DNA of 64,000 nt. Source: an uncultured Acetatifactor sp. Its GTDB lineage: Bacteria; Bacillota; Clostridia; Lachnospirales; Lachnospiraceae. Of the stretch, positions 48,706-57,781 are shown piece after piece. The stretch is from contig CANRIP010000004.1 in NCBI GenBank assembly GCA_947630715.1, positions 35,994 to 99,993 of the forward strand. The letters run 5' to 3'. The translations under genes were made by a program, and so were the position numbers. Each line of letters opens with the position of its first letter. Positions within the stretch are counted from its first letter, which is position 1. A model generated the notes under the pieces. The model did not search any database, was not told where the DNA came from, and saw only the letters and a program-made list of their open reading frames with translations.

Positions 48706-49572
48706 ATGCGGTTTGTGGTGGTAACGGGCATGAGCGGGGGCGGTAAAAGCACCGTCCTGAAAATGCTGGAGGATGCGGGATATTACTGTGTGGACAACCT
48801 TCCCATCTCTCTGGTGGAGAAGTTTGTGGAGCTGATTTCCATGCCGAACAGTGAAGTCAGCAAGGTGGCTCTCGGCCTGGATGTGCGGTCGGATCAGTCC
48901 TTTGAGGATGCCACCCGGATCCTGGCCCAGTTAAAGAGTAAGGGATATGTGTTTGAGATCCTCTTTATGGAAGCGGAAGAAAACGTGCTGATCAAGCGCT
49001 ACAAGGAGAGCCGCAGAGTCCATCCCCTGGCTGTGGGCGGGAGAGTGGAGGACGGCGTCCGAAAAGAGCGCAGGGTGTTGGAGAATGTGCGCAAAAGCGC
49101 CGATTATGTGATTGATACCACCCATCTTCTCACCAGAGAGCTAAAGGAGGAGCTTGACCGCATTTTTGTGGAAAACGGCGAATATAATAGTCTCATGGTG
49201 ACGGTGATGTCCTTTGGATTCAAGCACGGGATCCCGGTGGACGCGGATCTGGTGTTTGACGTGAGATTTCTGCCCAACCCCTTTTATATCGACCAACTGA
49301 AGGAAAAGACCGGAAACGACAGGGAAGTGCAGGATTATGTCATGGGGTTTGAGGAGGCGGGGATTTTCCTGACCAAGCTGACGGACATGATACAGTTTCT
49401 GATCCCAAATTATGTGAAAGAGGGAAAATACAGCCTGGTGGTGGGAATCGGATGCACCGGCGGAAAGCACAGAAGCGTCACTCTGGCCAACGAGCTGTAC
49501 CGGCGTATGAAGGATCAGGGAAATTACGGCATCAAGCTGTATCACAGAGATGTGGATCATCCGGGAAAGTAG
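48706..49572 (+). CDS. rapZ: RNase adapter protein RapZ (YvcJ)
   Basis: VVTGMSGGGKSTVLKMLEDAGYYCVDNLP; GCTGGKHRSVTLANEL. Confidence 0.97.
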   Translation: MRFVVVTGMSGGGKSTVLKMLEDAGYYCVDNLPISLVEKFVELISMPNSEVSKVALGLDVRSDQSFEDATRILAQLKSKGYVFEILFMEAEENVLIKRYKESRRVHPLAVGGRVEDGVRKERRVLENVRKSADYVIDTTHLLTRELKEELDRIFVENGEYNSLMVTVMSFGFKHGIPVDADLVFDVRFLPNPFYIDQLKEKTGNDREVQDYVMGFEEAGIFLTKLTDMIQFLIPNYVKEGKYSLVVGIGCTGGKHRSVTLANELYRRMKDQGNYGIKLYHRDVDHPGK

Positions 49573-49580
49573 GGGGCGCT

Positions 49581-50453
49581 ATGTCTTTTTCAGGCGAGGT
49601 CAAGAGCGAGCTTGTAAAGCGCATCAGCCCGGCCAGACACTGTCAGATTGCGGAACTGGCGGCTCTTTTGCACTATTGCGGCCAGTACGGGCGGGATGAA
49701 AACGGATTGTATACAATCGGCTTTCAGACGGAAAATGAAGCCGTCGTAAGAAAATGCTTTACATTATTGAAAAAAACATATAATATAGAAACAGGAGAGG
49801 GCCTGAACGAACAGGAAATGAAGGGACTGCTGCAAAAGATCGGCGATCCCGCGGAACCTGTGAGCAGGCTCTTAATCAGGAATTCCTGCTGTCAGAGAGC
49901 GTTTCTGCGCGGAGCTTTTTTGAGCGTGGGATCCATGAGCGATCCCCGGAAGAGCTATCATCTGGAATTTGACTGCCCGGACGAGGCAAAGGCGAAACAG
50001 CTCAAAGAAGTGATCGGCAATTTTGAAATAGAGTCAAAAATCATTCTCCGCAAAAAGTATCATGTGGTCTATGTAAAAGAGGGCTCCGGGATTGTGGATC
50101 TTTTGAATGTCTGCGAAGCGCCGGTCAGTCTGATGAATCTGGAAAATCTGCGGATTTTGAAGGAAATGCGCAACTCTGTGAACCGAAGGGTCAACTGCGA
50201 AACCGCCAATATCACAAAAACTGTGAACGCCGCCGCCAGACAGGTGGAGGACATCGAGTACATCAGGGATCATTACGGTTTTCGGAATCTTTCCGCGCCG
50301 CTGCGGGAAATGGCGCAGATGCGCTTGGACAACCCGGATCTGCCGTTAAAGGAGCTGGGAGAATGTTTTGATCCGCCCATTGGAAAATCAGGCGTCAATC
50401 ACAGGCTGCGCAAGTTGAGTGAGCTGGCGGAAAAATTGCGGCCGGGGGTATAA
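49581..50453 (+). CDS. whiA: DNA-binding/sporulation regulator WhiA
   Basis: MSFSGEVKSELVKR; LIRNSCCQRAFLRGAFLSVGSMSDPRKSYHLEF; C-terminal HTH. Confidence 0.97.
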   Translation: MSFSGEVKSELVKRISPARHCQIAELAALLHYCGQYGRDENGLYTIGFQTENEAVVRKCFTLLKKTYNIETGEGLNEQEMKGLLQKIGDPAEPVSRLLIRNSCCQRAFLRGAFLSVGSMSDPRKSYHLEFDCPDEAKAKQLKEVIGNFEIESKIILRKKYHVVYVKEGSGIVDLLNVCEAPVSLMNLENLRILKEMRNSVNRRVNCETANITKTVNAAARQVEDIEYIRDHYGFRNLSAPLREMAQMRLDNPDLPLKELGECFDPPIGKSGVNHRLRKLSELAEKLRPGV

Positions 50454-50491
50454 CCGGCGAAGGTCAGGGTAATAGATAGAGGAGGAACATT

Positions 50492-50752
50492 ATGACAAAA
50501 AAGGAAATTCAGGTGAATCTGGAAAGCGGGTTGGAAGCCAGGCCCGTGGCGCTGCTGGTGCAGGAAGCCAGCAAGTATGACAGCAGAATCTATATCCAGT
50601 CAGGGGAAAAGCGGGTGAACGCCAAGAGCATCATGGGGATGATGAGCCTGGGACTGGAGAACGGGGACGATCTTACAGTGTCCGCGGAAGGCTCCGACGA
50701 GAAGGCGGCGTTAAAGGGGATCGAGCAGTTTTTGAGAGGCGAAAGCGCCTGA
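50492..50752 (+). CDS. HPr family protein, Crh-like (Glu at position 15, Ser46 retained)
   Basis: MTKKEIQVNLESGLEARPVALLVQEASKYDSRIYIQSGEKRVNAKSIMGMMSLG; downstream of whiA. Confidence 0.9.
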   Translation: MTKKEIQVNLESGLEARPVALLVQEASKYDSRIYIQSGEKRVNAKSIMGMMSLGLENGDDLTVSAEGSDEKAALKGIEQFLRGESA

Positions 50753-50779
50753 ATCCATAAAATCCAAATTGCACAGACT

Positions 50780-50819
50780 GAGGCGGAATCAATGGTATCC
50801 GGTTGGTTTCGCCTCTTTT
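50780..50819 (+). terminator. Intrinsic terminator after the HPr-like gene
   Basis: GAGGCG(G)AA...TT(T)CGCCTC followed by TTTT. Confidence 0.6.
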
Positions 50820-50859
50820 CACAGCTTTTCTGCTCAGGCCAGGATGAAAGGAAATCACA

Positions 50860-51747
50860 ATGGACAAAAAGATGTTGTTTCTCTATAATCCCAAAGCCGG
50901 AAAAGCCAGGATCCGCAACAAGCTTGCGGATATTCTGGATATTTTTGCTCAGGCCGGGTATGAGATCACGGTCTTTCCCACACAGGCCAGAGGAGATGCC
51001 AGAAATATCATGGAGTGCCGTTCCCGGGATTACGAGCTGGCGGTGTGCTGCGGAGGGGACGGAACGCTGGATGAAACCGTTACGGGCATGGTGGAAAGCG
51101 GTTTTAAGACCACAATCGGTTATATCCCCGCAGGCAGCACCAACGATTTCGGGGGAAGTCTCTCCCTGCCTAAGAATCTGTTGAACGCGGCGAACATCAT
51201 CGTAAACGGCCGGACATTCTCCTGCGACATCGGTTCCTTTAATGAAAACGTGTTCGTTTACATTGCGGCCTTCGGCCTGTTTACGGAGGTGTCCTATGAG
51301 ACGCAGCAGGACGTGAAAAACATGCTGGGGCATATGGCATATCTTCTGGAGGGCACCAAACGCCTTTCCTCCATTCAGTCTTACTTCATGCGGGTGGGCT
51401 ATGAGGACAAGGTGATCGAGGGCGACTTTATCTTTGGCATGATTACCAACTCCCTTTCCGTGGGAGGCTTTAAGAATATTACCGGAAAAAACGTCCTGCT
51501 GGACGACGGCCTGTTTGAAGTGACGTTAATCAAGCGCCCCAAAAATCCCATAGAACTGAGCAATATTATCGTATCCCTCCTGAACCACAAAATTGACACG
51601 AACGTCATGTATAGTTTCCGGGCCGCCAGTCTCACGGTGGAGTCGGCTCAGCCTGTGGCGTGGACCCTGGACGGGGAAAACGGGGGCATGCACACAAAGG
51701 TGCGCATAGAAAATATCTGTCGGGGCATGGATATCAAGGTGAAATGA
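50860..51747 (+). CDS. Diacylglycerol/lipid kinase family protein (YegS-like)
   Basis: LFLYNPKAGKARIRNKLADIL, CCGGDGTLDETVTGM, IPAGSTNDFGGSL. Confidence 0.93.
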   Translation: MDKKMLFLYNPKAGKARIRNKLADILDIFAQAGYEITVFPTQARGDARNIMECRSRDYELAVCCGGDGTLDETVTGMVESGFKTTIGYIPAGSTNDFGGSLSLPKNLLNAANIIVNGRTFSCDIGSFNENVFVYIAAFGLFTEVSYETQQDVKNMLGHMAYLLEGTKRLSSIQSYFMRVGYEDKVIEGDFIFGMITNSLSVGGFKNITGKNVLLDDGLFEVTLIKRPKNPIELSNIIVSLLNHKIDTNVMYSFRAASLTVESAQPVAWTLDGENGGMHTKVRIENICRGMDIKVK

Positions 51748-51782
51748 CGTACCGGGCAGGCTGAAACATTTCCAGAATATGC

Positions 51783-51811
51783 TTGCGAAAGGCCATGCTT
51801 TGGGGTATAAT
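51783..51811 (+). promoter_or_regulatory. Sigma-70-type promoter for fba
   Basis: TTGCGA-N17-TATAAT. Confidence 0.65.
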
Positions 51812-51876
51812 AAACATGGTCATGAAATTCGGCCTGACAGCCGGTTAGAATCATTTTAGGAAAGGTGGTAACGACA

Positions 51877-52845
51877 ATGCCATTAGTAACAACAAAGGAG
51901 ATGTTCCAAAAGGCATACAACGGCGGCTACGCGGTGGGTGCTTTCAACGTCAACAACATGGAAATCGTCCAGGGCATCACGGAAGCGGCCGGTGAGCTGA
52001 ACAGCCCCGTGATCCTCCAGGTATCCAAGGGTGCGAGAGCTTATGCGAACCATACATATCTGGTGAAACTGGTGGAAGCGGCGGTAGAGGAAAATCCGCA
52101 GATCCCCATTGCCCTGCATCTGGATCACGGCGATACGTTTGAACTTTGCAAATCCTGCATCGACGGCGGTTTCACCTCCGTCATGATCGATGCGTCCTCC
52201 AAGCCTTTTGAGGAGAACATTGCCCTGACCAAACAGGTAGTGGAATACGCTCATGAGCACGGCGTGGTAGTGGAGGCTGAGCTGGGTACTCTGGCCGGCG
52301 TTGAGGATGAGGTTTCCGTGGAGTCGGGACATGAGTCCTATACCCGCCCCGAGGAAGTGGAGGAATTCGTCTCCAGAACCGGATGCGACTCTCTGGCAAT
52401 CGCCATCGGCACCTCTCATGGCGCGTATAAGTTTACCGCCGCTCAGTGTACCAGAAACGCGGACGGCATTCTTGTTCCCCCTCCGCTTCGCTTTGACGTG
52501 CTGGAGGAATGCATCAAGCGTCTGCCCGGGTTCCCCATTGTTCTCCACGGTTCTTCTTCCGTGCCTCAGGAGTTTGTCAAGATGGTGAATCAGTACGGCG
52601 GCAATATGCCGGACGCTGTGGGTATTCCCGAGGAACAACTGCGTAAGGCGGCCGAGCTTGCCGTATGTAAGATCAACATTGACTCCGATATCCGCCTGGC
52701 CATGACGGGAAATATCCGCAAATACTTTGCGGAGCATCCGGATCACTTCGATCCCCGGCAGTATTTAAAGCCTGCCCGCCAGGCAGTCAAGGACATGGTC
52801 GCGCACAAGATCGTGCATGTTCTGGGCTCCAACGGAAAAGCCTAA
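51877..52845 (+). CDS. fba: Class II fructose-bisphosphate aldolase
   Basis: MPLVTTKEMFQKAYNGGYAVGAFNVNNMEIVQGI; IALHLDHGDTFELCKSCIDGGFTSVMIDAS. Confidence 0.96.
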   Translation: MPLVTTKEMFQKAYNGGYAVGAFNVNNMEIVQGITEAAGELNSPVILQVSKGARAYANHTYLVKLVEAAVEENPQIPIALHLDHGDTFELCKSCIDGGFTSVMIDASSKPFEENIALTKQVVEYAHEHGVVVEAELGTLAGVEDEVSVESGHESYTRPEEVEEFVSRTGCDSLAIAIGTSHGAYKFTAAQCTRNADGILVPPPLRFDVLEECIKRLPGFPIVLHGSSSVPQEFVKMVNQYGGNMPDAVGIPEEQLRKAAELAVCKINIDSDIRLAMTGNIRKYFAEHPDHFDPRQYLKPARQAVKDMVAHKIVHVLGSNGKA

Positions 52846-52874
52846 CAGACAAAAAACCCTATGGGATCAAAAAG

Positions 52875-52914
52875 ACCGCCGCCCTGACGTGTAAAGTCAG
52901 GCGGCGGTTTTCTG
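52875..52914 (+). terminator. Intrinsic terminator after fba
   Basis: ACCGCCGCC(C)TGAC / GTCAGGCGGCGGT followed by TTTCTG. Confidence 0.8.
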
Positions 52915-53003
52915 TTTCCTTTTTCTGTTTCCTGTTTCCTGCGCCCCGGGGAAACCCCGTTTCCCCTTCGGCAAAAGACCGGATTTTCCCCATAAAAGGG
53001 AGG

Positions 53004-53034
53004 ATGCCAGAGAACTCGGTTCCCTGGCATTTAT
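53004..53034 (+). terminator. Second hairpin downstream of fba (possible terminator)
   Basis: ATGCCAG-a-GAAC-tcg-GTTC-c-CTGGCAT followed by TTATT. Confidence 0.5.
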
Positions 53035-53218
53035 TATGAAAAAGTTATTTAGTAAACAGTAAACTGTGGTTGGCTTTGTCTGTTGTTTATGAGTTTAGTA
53101 TAGGAGACAGAAATGTCTAAAGAATGAGGAAAATTAAAAAAAAATTTGAATGATTTGTTAATAAAATATGAACGGGGCAAAATGCGTTTCCGCCTCCAGA
53201 CAAAAGCCCTTTCCTCCG

Positions 53219-53743
53219 TTACGGGAGTTTTTCCGGTTCCGGGTACTCCACTCCAAAGGTATCCACAGTGACGGTTTCCATCACCTGCTCGTCTAGCGGC
53301 CGGTCGTTATAATCGGTGGCGGTTTCGGCAATCCTGTTTACCACATCCATCCCTTCGGTCACTTTTCCAAACGCCGCATAGGCGCCGTCCAGGTGCGGGG
53401 CGTTTTTGTGCATAATGAAAAACTGGGAGCCGGCGGAATCAGGATTCATGGCTCTTGCCATGGAGAGGACGCCTGCCGTATGTTTCAGGGGATTCTGGAA
53501 ACCGTTTTGGGAAAACTCGCCCTTGATACTGTACCCGGGGCCGCCCATGCCGGTTCCGTCGGGGCATCCCCCCTGGAGCATAAAGCCCTTGATGACTCTG
53601 TGAAACGTTAGGCCGTTGTAGAAATTGCTGCGGGCCAGACTGATAAAATTATGGACGGTGTTTGGGGCGGTTTCCGGGTAAAGCTCAAGGCGGATCACGC
53701 CGCCGTCTTTCATGGTGATCGTTACAACAGGATTCTGCGCCAT
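53219..53743 (-). CDS. Peptidyl-prolyl cis-trans isomerase (cyclophilin)
   Basis: [76 protein letters not shown]. Confidence 0.95.
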   Translation of the reverse strand: MAQNPVVTITMKDGGVIRLELYPETAPNTVHNFISLARSNFYNGLTFHRVIKGFMLQGGCPDGTGMGGPGYSIKGEFSQNGFQNPLKHTAGVLSMARAMNPDSAGSQFFIMHKNAPHLDGAYAAFGKVTEGMDVVNRIAETATDYNDRPLDEQVMETVTVDTFGVEYPEPEKLP

Positions 53744-53869
53744 TTTTATCGCTCCTTTTCCCCGCTGAGCCGGGAAAGCTTTCCCGTGACTTGCGGAAAC
53801 ATCTGTGTTAAACTGTTTGTAACCATTGTAGCGTAAAATGGAATCAGCGTAAAGAGGGAAGTGTGAAAA

Positions 53870-54640
53870 GTGAGTTATCTGAAGGAGATCAAGGTGCCGG
53901 GGAAAGATGGGGAACCCTCCGGGGATCCTGGGGAGAACCAAAAGGCCGGAACGCTGTATGTGACGGACGATCCCCTGCTTGCCGGGACGCTGCGGGAGCG
54001 GGGAGAGGCGGTGGCGGTCTGGCTGCATGAGGGGAACCGGGATCAGGATTTCTCCGATTTTCTTTTCGCGGTGGAGGATCCGGAAAATCTGGATGCGGAG
54101 TATGCGGATCGGGTGTACCGGCGCCTGAAGAATCTTCCCTGGAAGATTTTACAGACAAAGCGCTGCCTGGTCAGGGAGACTACGCCGGAGGATGTGGAAG
54201 ATTTCTACCGCATTTACAGCGATCCCTCCATCACCAGGTACATGGAGGGGCTGTATCCGGAAAAAGAGCAGGAAAAACAGTATATTCGGGAATATATCGA
54301 AAAAGTATATACGTTTTTTGAATTCGGCGTGTGGACGGTAGTGGAGCGGGCGGGCGGAAAGGTGATCGGCCGTGCGGGTTTTTCATACAGGGAAGGGTAT
54401 TTGGAACCGGAGCTGGGATTTATCATCGGCGCACCGTGGCAGGGGAAGGGATACGCCCAGGAGGTCTGCCGGGCAATTCTGGAATATGGATGGGATGTTC
54501 TGGGGTTTGAACAGGTCCAGGCGATGGTGGAACCGGGGAACAGGGCTTCCTTAAACGTGTGCAGAAAACTGGGGTTTGAAGAACAGGGGAAGGCTGTGAT
54601 AGACGGGAAACGGTATGTGAGGCTTTTGTGCGCCCGATGA
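53870..54640 (+). CDS. GNAT family N-acetyltransferase (GTG start)
   Basis: C-terminal GNAT fold ([55 protein letters not shown]). Confidence 0.88.
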   Translation: MSYLKEIKVPGKDGEPSGDPGENQKAGTLYVTDDPLLAGTLRERGEAVAVWLHEGNRDQDFSDFLFAVEDPENLDAEYADRVYRRLKNLPWKILQTKRCLVRETTPEDVEDFYRIYSDPSITRYMEGLYPEKEQEKQYIREYIEKVYTFFEFGVWTVVERAGGKVIGRAGFSYREGYLEPELGFIIGAPWQGKGYAQEVCRAILEYGWDVLGFEQVQAMVEPGNRASLNVCRKLGFEEQGKAVIDGKRYVRLLCAR

Positions 54641-54731
54641 ACCCTAGACGCCGTGTCCGGCGCCAGGGCCACACTGAAAATTGTAACGAAAAAAGTGTTA
54701 AATTTTAATAAAATATGTGAAAAATTGATGA

Positions 54732-54760
54732 TTGACACTGAAAATAACCGATGCTATACT
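54732..54760 (+). promoter_or_regulatory. Sigma-70-type promoter for the amt-PII gene
   Basis: Consensus TTGACA-N17-TATACT. Confidence 0.8.
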
Positions 54761-54772
54761 AACTCACATAAG

Positions 54773-54805
54773 CAAAGGCGCTGTGGGATACCCGCAGTGC
54801 CTTTG
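54773..54805 (+). promoter_or_regulatory. 33-nt leader hairpin near the predicted amt transcript start
   Basis: CAAAGGCGCTGTGGG-ATA-CCCGCAGTGCCTTTG: 15 bp including two G-T wobbles, triloop ATA. Confidence 0.75.
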
Positions 54806-54956
54806 TGTATGTACCGGGATGGACGCGCGCGGCCGGACATACAATCATGAGCGGGCATTGCCGGGGCTGACGGCATTCCTGCGGAAAATGCGATGCAATG
54901 GAGCTTCGAGGAGGAAGCACCTGTGTCGCTATTTTTATTTTGGAGGAGGAAAAATC

Positions 54957-56747
54957 ATGTCTGAGGAGATTATGAACGCCATAAACGGCGAAGTGTACGG
55001 CGTCTGGTTTCTGATCGGCGCAGCGCTGGTATTCTGGATGCAGGCCGGTTTTGCAATGGTGGAGACCGGTTTTACCAGAGCCAAGAATGCCGGCAACATA
55101 CTGATGAAGAATCTGATGGATTTCTGCATCGGTACGGTGATGTTCATCCTGATCGGTTTCGGCCTGTTTCTGGGAGAGGATCTGGTGGGCTTTATCGGAA
55201 AACCCGGGTTCGACATCTTTTCCAATTATGAAAGCTTTGACTGGTCGAATTTCGTGTTTAACCTGGTGTTCTGCGCCACTACGGCCACCATTGTGTCGGG
55301 GGCCATGGCGGAGAGAACCAGATTTATTTCCTACTGTGTATATTCCGCGGTCATTTCCGCGGTCATTTATCCCGTGGAGGCGCACTGGACATGGGGCGGC
55401 GGCTGGCTTGCTCAAATGGGGTTCCACGATTTTGCGGGTTCCAACTGTATCCATATGGTGGGCGGCATCTGCGCTTTGATCGGCGCGGCCATGCTTGGGC
55501 CCCGGATCGGTAAATTTGTGAAGGATAAGTCCGGAAAGGTTACAAAGGTCAACGCTTTCCCCGGACACAATCTGCCGATCGGCTGCCTGGGCGTGTTCAT
55601 TTTGTGGCTTGGCTGGTACGGATTCAACGGCGCCGCCGCTGTTTCGGTGGCGGAGATGGGTTCCATTTTTCTGACCACCACCATTGCTCCCTCCGTGGCC
55701 ACGGTAGTCTGCATGATCTTTACCTGGATCAAATACGGCAAACCCGATGTGTCCATGTGCCTGAACGCCTCTCTGGCAGGACTGGTTGCCATCACGGCCC
55801 CCTGCGATGTATGTGACGCGTTCGGCGCTATTGTGATCGGCGCCGTATCGGGACTTCTGGTGGTATTCGGCGTATGGCTGCTGGATTATAAACTCAGAAT
55901 TGACGATCCTGTGGGCGCGGTGGCGGTTCACTGCTTAAACGGGATCTGGGGCACCATCGCGGTGGGTCTGTTCGCCACGGATACCGCTCCCGCTTTTGCA
56001 AGAGGCATCGGCGACGGCGTCACCTACGGCGCAAACCAGATCGCCGGCAAGGGCCTGTTCTACGGCGGCGGTTTCCGCCAGCTTGGCATCCAGCTTTTGG
56101 GTATGGGCGCTACCCTTGCCTGGACGGCGGTTACCATTGTGATCGCGTTCCTGGTGATCAAAGCCATCTTTGGGCTGCGTGTCTCGGAGGAGGAGGAGAT
56201 CGTGGGTCTGGATTCCACCGAGCATGGCCTGGCGTCTGCTTACTCCGGATTCTCCATCATGGATATCTCCAATACCATGACCATGGATGTGAATGAAAAT
56301 ACCGATCTGGGAACCAGCGATTTCGACGCGGCGTCCCAGGTCAAGAGGGATGCGGCGGTTCCTGTGGTGACTGCGCCTGTGGCCTCCGCTACCGGAATAT
56401 ACAAGGTTGTGGTGATTTCCAGGCTGTCCAGATACGATCACCTGAAGAAAGCCATGAACGATCTGGGCGTTACCGGTATGACCGTAACCCAGGTGATGGG
56501 CTGCGGCGTACAGAAGGGCGCGGGAGAGATGTACCGCGGCGTAGAGATGGACGCCACGCTGCTGCCTAAGGTGAAGGTGGAGGTTGTGGTCAGCAAGATC
56601 CCTGTGGAGAAGGTGATCGAGGCCGCCAAAAAGGCTCTTTACACCGGGCATATCGGAGACGGAAAGATCTTTGTGTACAGCGTTGACCGGGTAGTGAAGG
56701 TACGAACCGGCGAGGAAGATTTTGCCGCTTTGCAGGACGTGGAGTAA
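54957..56747 (+). CDS. amt: Ammonium transporter fused to a C-terminal PII (GlnB/GlnK-type) domain
   Basis: Amt core (GAALVFWMQAGFAMVETGFTRAKNAGNILMKN) and C-terminal PII (LLPKVKVEVVVSKIPVEKVIEAAKKALYTGHIGDGKIFVYSVDRVVKVRTGEED). Confidence 0.96.
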   Translation: MSEEIMNAINGEVYGVWFLIGAALVFWMQAGFAMVETGFTRAKNAGNILMKNLMDFCIGTVMFILIGFGLFLGEDLVGFIGKPGFDIFSNYESFDWSNFVFNLVFCATTATIVSGAMAERTRFISYCVYSAVISAVIYPVEAHWTWGGGWLAQMGFHDFAGSNCIHMVGGICALIGAAMLGPRIGKFVKDKSGKVTKVNAFPGHNLPIGCLGVFILWLGWYGFNGAAAVSVAEMGSIFLTTTIAPSVATVVCMIFTWIKYGKPDVSMCLNASLAGLVAITAPCDVCDAFGAIVIGAVSGLLVVFGVWLLDYKLRIDDPVGAVAVHCLNGIWGTIAVGLFATDTAPAFARGIGDGVTYGANQIAGKGLFYGGGFRQLGIQLLGMGATLAWTAVTIVIAFLVIKAIFGLRVSEEEEIVGLDSTEHGLASAYSGFSIMDISNTMTMDVNENTDLGTSDFDAASQVKRDAAVPVVTAPVASATGIYKVVVISRLSRYDHLKKAMNDLGVTGMTVTQVMGCGVQKGAGEMYRGVEMDATLLPKVKVEVVVSKIPVEKVIEAAKKALYTGHIGDGKIFVYSVDRVVKVRTGEEDFAALQDVE

Positions 56748-56839
56748 AGCGGGTTCCGCGGGGGAAGGGGAAACCCGGACCCTGGCCTGTCGCGGCAACA
56801 CGGCGGCAAGCGGGTAAATTTGTCTGACGGAAAATAAGA

Positions 56840-56885
56840 AAGCAGCGGCGTTTCGGTGGAAGAACCGTGACGCCGCTGCTTGTTT
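56840..56885. terminator. Possible bidirectional terminator between amt and hflC
   Basis: AAGCAGCGGCGT-tt-CGGT-ggaaga-ACCG-tg-ACGCCGCTGCTT hairpin between convergent genes. Confidence 0.65.
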
Positions 56886-56911
56886 GTGTTCCTGGTATTC
56901 CGCGCTGTTGT

Positions 56912-57781
56912 TTAGTTGCCGTAAAAGATCTGAGCAATGGGGGAATCCGGGGAAAGGATCACTGTTTTGCTGCCCCCTTCCATGGATATCTTCAAAGCGT
57001 CCAGACTCCGCACAAAAGAGTAGAATTCCTGCCGGGAGGGATCCGAGTACGCTTCGGACAGGATCCGCATGTATTCCGCCTCCCCTTCCGCAATCAGAAT
57101 TTCCGCCTGTTTCTGTGCCTCGGAGAGCATGACGGTCACTTCCTTGTCCGTAGTGTTGCGGATGATTTTTGCCTCGGAATTTCCCTCCGCGGTATAGGTG
57201 GCGGCGATGTTGTCCCGTTCGGAGATCATGCGCTCATAGACCGCCGCCTTGTTGTCGCTGGGAAGATCCAGCTTTTTTGTCTCAAAGGCGAGCAGCTCGA
57301 TTCCGTACTGATCCAGGGAGGAACCGATGTTGTCGAGCACCGCCTGGGAGAGAGCGCCGTTTCGGCCCGAGATCACGTCATCCTGGGAAGTGCTGCTGAT
57401 TACGTTTTTGGTGGAGTTGTACACGATGGCATCCAGCCGGCTCTCCGCGTTGGTGATGGAGGAATTCAGCGTCTGCGCAAACTTTAAAGGATCCGTGATG
57501 TGCCACAGGATATAGCTGTCGCAGATCATGGTCTTTTTGTCGCTGGTGATCACATCCGAAGGAGAGAGGTCATATAAAAGAATCTCTTTGGGCAGAGTGT
57601 CCACGCTCTGGAGAAAAGGGATCCGGAAACTGACGCCCGCCGTGGAAATCACATGATCGATCCTTCCGAATTGCCGGATCAGGCTGTATTCGTCTTCCCT
57701 GGTGACAACGATGCTGGAGGAGCCTATGACCAGCAGCGCCAGCACTGCCGCGCAAATGACAATTTTTTTTACGGTTTTCAT
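56912..57781 (-). CDS. hflC: SPFH-family protease modulator HflC
   Basis: VVTREDEYSLIRQFGRIDHVISTAGVSFRIPFLQSVDTLPKEILLYDLSPSDVITSDKK. Confidence 0.9.
   Translation of the reverse strand: MKTVKKIVICAAVLALLVIGSSSIVVTREDEYSLIRQFGRIDHVISTAGVSFRIPFLQSVDTLPKEILLYDLSPSDVITSDKKTMICDSYILWHITDPLKFAQTLNSSITNAESRLDAIVYNSTKNVISSTSQDDVISGRNGALSQAVLDNIGSSLDQYGIELLAFETKKLDLPSDNKAAVYERMISERDNIAATYTAEGNSEAKIIRNTTDKEVTVMLSEAQKQAEILIAEGEAEYMRILSEAYSDPSRQEFYSFVRSLDALKISMEGGSKTVILSPDSPIAQIFYGN

Noticed and set aside
54732-54956. N-terminal extension of the amt ORF (MTLKITDAILTHISKGAVGYPQ...)
   Set aside because: This stretch contains the promoter and leader hairpin; the Amt family start is at 54957 with a good GGAGGA SD.
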